Assembly (NCBI RefSeq): GCF_002208115.1
Contig: NZ_CP020946.1
Coordinates: 1,488,001 to 1,552,000, forward strand
Reading direction: 5' to 3'
DNA length: 64,000 nt
Source: Bdellovibrio bacteriovorus
GTDB taxonomy: Bacteria; Bdellovibrionota; Bdellovibrionia; Bdellovibrionales; Bdellovibrionaceae
In this document: positions 60,930 through 64,000 of the stretch, piece after piece
How positions within the stretch are numbered: the stretch's first letter is position 1
Layout of the letters: each line of letters opens with the position of its first letter
The notes under the pieces: generated by a model
Seen by the model: only the letters and a program-made list of their open reading frames with translations
Told to the model about the DNA's origin: nothing
Database searches by the model: none
Made by a program: the position numbers and the translations under genes

Positions 60930-61012
60930 ATTTTCAGGAATTGGTTAGAATTATTGAAGGAATCGACGGACCCACTGGCGGAAAACGTCCTTTCCGGCTA
61001 CATTCCTTTTCC

Positions 61013-61963
61013 ATGAAAACAGCCAAACTACTTTCAGTCCTATTTATTTCATCTGCACTTTTGACGACAGCTTGTACGCCGAAAGACGAAGCGGTTACCA
61101 CCGATGCCGTTCGTAAAAAGATCATCGCGCAGAACGAGCGCAAGAACAAAAAGAACACTAAGCCTGGTCAACAGGGCTTCAAGTTCCAGTTCGGCTCTTT
61201 CTCCAGCACGACGCTTATCGTAGGCAAGCAACTGGAAGGTTTGGAAGTACTTCGTTACGCTCTGGATTCTCAGGACGTTAACAAGTCTGTTTATAAAGCG
61301 GAAGTGACCAAGCGTGATGACGGTGGCGACACAGTGAAACTGGTGGCTGATAAAGTTGTCACTGCCTACACAACATCCAAAGGTGAGTTCGCGAACACTT
61401 TGACTAAAACATGGGAAGTCGATGTGACTTATGTTGATGGCCAGGTGGCGACGGTGAAGGCTGTTTCTAAAAAATCCCGCAACTCTTTGGATCAGAAGAA
61501 TCTGGAAAAGACCTTCGTGAACATGAACGAAGACGAAGCGGTTGTTGAGGCGCTGAACGAAAACGGCGTTTTGAAAGTCAGCATCACGGCTAAAGGTGTT
61601 ATCAATGGCCGTCTGAAAAATGCAGCGACTCGTGAACAGTATGAGTTCTCTGAAAAACTGGAAGTTTCTTTGGAAGAACTTCTGGCGGGTAAAGTAGCTG
61701 TGAAAAATGCTGACGCGAAACTTGATTATATAAAAGAAGGCGGCAAGCCTTGGACCTCGTCTATGAAAGCTGGCAAAATGTCTGTTGAGCTTCAGGGGCT
61801 TTGCAACGTGGCGATCTTTGATACGGTGATGAAGGGTAAAAATCCTAAGAACATGATCTCCACCGCTGAAGGAATTGAAGTGACTCAGTCCAGCTTCAAG
61901 TCCACTTACGGCGCTTGTGGTTCCCGCCCGACGATCGATCTTTCCCTGATGCTGATCTACTAA
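61013..61963 (+). CDS. Predicted lipoprotein, unknown function
   Basis: 316 residues from ATG 61013, the start that leads straight into a lipoprotein signal (MKTAKLLSVLFISSALLTTAC). The mature protein is Lys-rich at first, then beta-rich (TLIVGKQLEGLEVLRYALDS, VTYVDGQVATVKAVSKKSRN), with a Cys pair near the end (LCNVAIF, GACGSRP). No family is recognised. The stop is followed at once by the second inverted-repeat element. Confidence 0.72.
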   Translation: MKTAKLLSVLFISSALLTTACTPKDEAVTTDAVRKKIIAQNERKNKKNTKPGQQGFKFQFGSFSSTTLIVGKQLEGLEVLRYALDSQDVNKSVYKAEVTKRDDGGDTVKLVADKVVTAYTTSKGEFANTLTKTWEVDVTYVDGQVATVKAVSKKSRNSLDQKNLEKTFVNMNEDEAVVEALNENGVLKVSITAKGVINGRLKNAATREQYEFSEKLEVSLEELLAGKVAVKNADAKLDYIKEGGKPWTSSMKAGKMSVELQGLCNVAIFDTVMKGKNPKNMISTAEGIEVTQSSFKSTYGACGSRPTIDLSLMLIY

Positions 61964-61969
61964 TCGAGC

Positions 61970-62094
61970 GCGGTTGGTGAAAAAGGCCCATCTCCTTCGT
62001 TGGAGGTCGGCCTTCTCGCTTCGACGTGCCTGGGGCACGCCTGCGCTGCGAGGGACGCCCTCCGCCTCGGATCTGAGCCTTTTTGACCAACCGC
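61970..62094. repeat. Long inverted-repeat intergenic element, copy 2
   Basis: 18-bp arms at 61970-61987 and 62077-62094 match at 17 of 18 positions (gcggttggt...ggc / gcc...accaaccgc). The GC-rich centre holds further short hairpins (cgtgcc...ggcacg near 62025-62039; gaggg...ccctc near 62050-62062). Like the element at 15789-15957 it begins directly after a stop codon and has no coding potential. The arm sequences of the two elements differ. Confidence 0.72.
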
Positions 62095-62123
62095 TTGGCT
62101 TGGCAGTGAGGGTTCTTAAAAAT

Positions 62124-62158
62124 AAAAAAAGCCGCGATCTTTGATCTGCGGCTTTTTT
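62124..62158. terminator. Terminator, copy A of a 35-bp repeat beside brnTA
   Basis: A near-perfect hairpin (agccgc-gatc / gatc-t-gcggct) is flanked by A and T runs, so it can act on both strands. It is identical over 35 bp to 62802-62836. The two copies bracket the brnT-brnA pair. Confidence 0.85.
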
Positions 62159-62161
62159 GTT

Positions 62162-62413
62162 TTAAGAGACGTCTTTGATCATCTTTAGGATTTCAGCGCC
62201 TTTTTTGTCCAGGAGTTCTCCGGTGATGTAGCGATGCAGGATGCTTCCCATGAGGGTTTGGTAGGGTATTCCCAGTCGATCTGCTTCGGTTTTAAGATCA
62301 ACCAGATCGTTGGTGTTGATGCGCATGCTGATAAGTATCTTGCCTACCTCGTCTTTGGAGACAGTACGGCTTTTCTTTTGTTTCAGATTTTTAAGATCAT
62401 ATTCTTTCTTCAT
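62162..62413 (-). CDS. brnA: BrnA-type antitoxin
   Basis: 83 residues from ATG 62413, giving the start MKKEYDLKNLKQKKSRTV, typical of BrnA; a longer frame upstream overlaps the toxin more. The C-terminal part (ISMRINTNDLVDLKTEADRL, PYQTLMGSILHRYITGEL) is a ribbon-helix-helix-type DNA-binding region. BrnA binds and blocks the BrnT ribonuclease and represses the operon. It overlaps the toxin stop by 17 bp, in the usual order toxin then antitoxin. Confidence 0.85.
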   Translation of the reverse strand: MKKEYDLKNLKQKKSRTVSKDEVGKILISMRINTNDLVDLKTEADRLGIPYQTLMGSILHRYITGELLDKKGAEILKMIKDVS

Positions 62414-62678
62414 AAAATCTTCTTTCCTTGTCGGTGGCCCTGCGGGACGAGATAAGACGAATTGTATTGCCATGTACGCGCTCACAAAAGGATGTCATCA
62501 GCAGGCGTCCTTTTAATGAGTACCCAAGCTTTAAAAAGCGATCCTCGGATTGGCTGTGAGGCTCGTCATAGAACTCCAGTGAATGGCTGTCTGACCAGCA
62601 GGTCTTCGCTTCGTCAAACCAGATGCCGTGCTTTTTGTGGTTAATCCTCTCTTTGGACGAGTTCCACTCGAATTCCAA
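62397..62678 (-). CDS. brnT: BrnT-type ribonuclease toxin
   Basis: 93 residues from TTG 62678, chosen because AAGGAGG lies 5 bp upstream and because it gives the family start EFEWNSSKERINHKKHGIWF; longer frames begin before the ribosome-binding site. The C-terminal block TIRLISSRRATDKERRFYEE matches BrnT's I-R-(L/I)-I-S-x-R-x-A...E-R motif. BrnT cuts RNA and stops growth until neutralised by BrnA. Upstream AT-rich sequence is the likely promoter and operator. Confidence 0.88.
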   Translation of the reverse strand: MEFEWNSSKERINHKKHGIWFDEAKTCWSDSHSLEFYDEPHSQSEDRFLKLGYSLKGRLLMTSFCERVHGNTIRLISSRRATDKERRFYEERI

Positions 62679-62690
62679 AGCGACCTCCTT

Positions 62691-62734
62691 AGTGTAATAC
62701 AATGTATATACTTTTTCAATAAGGAGATTTTGCA
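62691..62734 (-). promoter_or_regulatory. Likely promoter and operator of brnTA
   Basis: The stretch upstream of the toxin ribosome-binding site is AT-rich, with the palindrome gtatatac at 62704-62711 and a nearby related gtaatac. TTGCAA or TTGAAA could be the -35 box. BrnA-type antitoxins repress their own operon, so an operator is expected here. Exact boxes are not certain. Confidence 0.35.
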
Positions 62735-62801
62735 AGAAGTGGGGAAGTGCGAGGAAGAATAGATTCGATTTGGGGAGCAGAAGGGTGCGTGATTCGGCAA
62801 A

Positions 62802-62836
62802 AAAAAAGCCGCGATCTTTGATCTGCGGCTTTTTTA
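62802..62836. terminator. Terminator, copy B of a 35-bp repeat beside brnTA
   Basis: Identical to 62124-62158 over 35 bp, with A and T runs on both sides. It ends the minus-strand endonuclease-family gene whose stop is at 62854. Copy A lies 678 bp away, across the brnTA pair. Confidence 0.85.
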
Positions 62837-62853
62837 TTTTGAGCGTCTGAAGA

Positions 62854-64000
62854 CTACTTCTTTTTCGTCTTTTTAGCGTCTTTAGCGGGCTTTGCTTCTT
62901 TGGCAGGAGCTGGGTCCTTTACCGGAGCTTTCGCCTCACTACGCTGTTTTAAACGAACATACAGCGGGAAGTGATCGGCCACGCCGATTTGGCGGTCATA
63001 GTCCCAGCGCAGTGGGTACTTGCCCTTTTTCAAATGAACTTCATCGTAGCGGATCACGTCGATTGTGCCTGGCTCCATTTTATAGCTGCCAGAACCTTTT
63101 TCCAGAAGCGCTTTGGAATAGATGTGCGCATCCAGGAAAGACCAGCTCTTACGATAGTTGTGAGTGCCCGGGCACTCTTTGCAGCCTACGAAGTGGGAAA
63201 CGTCACCCACCGGGCTGAAGGTGTCACGGAAGATGTGCTCTTTGCTTTCTTCTTCGTGGGTGATGTTCAAGTCACCGCCGGCAATAACCATGGTGTCCGG
63301 CCCCTTGTCTTTGATCAATTTAGCCACGAACTCCGCAGCCTGTTGACGCCAATAGGTCGGATTGGCCTGGGACGGGAAGTGGGCCGTCAGGAAGGTGATA
63401 GGATCGCCATTAGGCGCCTTCAGGGTCACTTCCAGGACGCCACGGGAGGCTTCCATCCATTTTTTGTCTTCGTCGTTTTTAGGCTTCCAAGGGATTGGGT
63501 GCAGAACCGGTTTTCCAACCACTGGCAGACGGGACATCAAGCCCACGTCGATACCGCGTTTGTCCGGGCCCTCGATCAGAACCACGGTGCTGTAGCCGGC
63601 TTTTTGCAGGTATTTTTTGTTCCAGATATTAAGAACATTTTCGTTCTCTACTTCGATCAGCATCAGAACGTCCGGACCATTGCCGTCTACGCCCAGAACC
63701 ACCTTGGAAAGGTTTTGCAGCTTTTTATCGAGTTGTTCCTCGCTCCAGTCGGTGGAAAGGCACTCGCCCACGCGGTAAGCACTGTCGTTGGTGTCTTTGC
63801 AGGCTTGGGCAATTTTTGCGTCTTTCTGCTTCACCGCCAACGGCAGGTAAGTATAGTCGTTGCGGTTTTCATCGTGGGTCGTGTCGAACAGGTTTTCGAC
63901 GTTGAAAGACATCACGGAAACCTCGTCAGCGGCCTTCGGTGGAAGGCTAAACTCGGCCTTTTTGAAGGTGACGGCACAGCCAACTAACAGGGACAGAAGA
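62854..64000 (-). CDS. Endonuclease/exonuclease/phosphatase-family lipoprotein, 5' end outside window
   Basis: The frame is open from 62854 to the window edge (about 381 visible codons). The visible N-terminus reads LLSLLVGC, a lipobox, so it is a lipoprotein. EEP-family blocks follow: SVMSFNVENLFDTTHD, VLMLIEVENENVL (the catalytic Glu), FLTAHFPSQANP, IAGGDLNI and a late GVADHFPLYVRL (SDH-type motif). Family members cut nucleic acid or phosphodiesters with Mg2+; an exported one could digest DNA or RNA outside the cytoplasm. The C-terminal tail is a Lys/Ala/Pro-rich repeat of about 35 residues. Confidence 0.85.
   Translation of the reverse strand, partial: LLSLLVGCAVTFKKAEFSLPPKAADEVSVMSFNVENLFDTTHDENRNDYTYLPLAVKQKDAKIAQACKDTNDSAYRVGECLSTDWSEEQLDKKLQNLSKVVLGVDGNGPDVLMLIEVENENVLNIWNKKYLQKAGYSTVVLIEGPDKRGIDVGLMSRLPVVGKPVLHPIPWKPKNDEDKKWMEASRGVLEVTLKAPNGDPITFLTAHFPSQANPTYWRQQAAEFVAKLIKDKGPDTMVIAGGDLNITHEEESKEHIFRDTFSPVGDVSHFVGCKECPGTHNYRKSWSFLDAHIYSKALLEKGSGSYKMEPGTIDVIRYDEVHLKKGKYPLRWDYDRQIGVADHFPLYVRLKQRSEAKAPVKDPAPAKEAKPAKDAKKTKKK

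Noticed and set aside
61049..62038. Minus-strand open frame of about 329 codons
   Set aside because: Antisense to the lipoprotein at 61013-61963, which has a lipobox. The shadow shows no domain.
62971..63987. Plus-strand open frame of about 338 codons
   Set aside because: Antisense to the EEP-family gene with its catalytic motifs. No ribosome-binding site.

Overview
The window looks like chromosome of a Bdellovibrio-type predatory bacterium (Bdellovibrionota); this is an inference, not a database result. It rests on balanced base composition, many GTG and some TTG starts, dense ATGA-overlapping operons, an unusual load of signal-peptide, lipoprotein and outer-membrane beta-barrel genes, and a ten-gene cluster of the Agl/Glt (gliding machinery) type known from myxobacteria and Bdellovibrio. 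No rRNA, tRNA, CRISPR array or intact insertion sequence was recognised.

Layout. 1-6998: the 3' part of a large EF-hand surface protein, then dcd and rpmG, a ChaN-like protein, a single-domain response regulator, an XRE-cupin regulator and iron superoxide dismutase. 7181-15778: a signalling island with two divergent arms, a CheA-like kinase coupled to a FecR/fibronectin-like membrane protein on one side, and a SpoIIE-type phosphatase, STAS protein and response regulator-PATAN-TPR protein on the other. 15789-19767: a long inverted-repeat element, then a PKD lipoprotein ending in a Hint (intein-like) domain and a partner gene.

19768-22871 is the accessory heart of the window. On the minus strand it holds a broken array of Rhs C-terminal cassettes. 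Two different Rhs-core fragments are fused to two different tips that both carry an L,D-transpeptidase-like His...GCI motif (Tlde1/DUF2778-like). Each tip is followed by a small gene with a signal peptide, which fits periplasmic immunity. A third core fragment is a perfect 77-bp repeat, and one core-tip junction carries a nonsense codon. No Rhs N-terminal delivery region is present.

22872-41320: mostly envelope and metabolic genes: GNAT, SGNH hydrolase, large barrel with a P-loop NTPase, cardiolipin synthase-like PLD, RNase Z-like hydrolase, a FabMG-like reductase, a BtuF-like fold without signal peptide, a PhoD-like protein that has lost its metal ligands, a duplicated 1098-residue lipoprotein with its barrel partner, and a ClC channel. 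41721-52323: the Agl/Glt-like operon (TolQ-type stator, two TolR/ExbD proteins, two TPR proteins, a TonB-like AgmX/PglI protein, two lipoproteins, a beta-barrel), closed by tandem terminators. 52520-54855: the Kdo and heptose-type transferases of lipopolysaccharide synthesis. 54976-59746: barrel, EF-hand lipoprotein paralogous to the first gene, and another barrel. 59748-64000: an rRNA methyltransferase-like gene, a lipoprotein, a second inverted-repeat element, a brnT-brnA toxin-antitoxin pair lying between two identical 35-bp terminators, and a truncated endonuclease/exonuclease/phosphatase-family lipoprotein.
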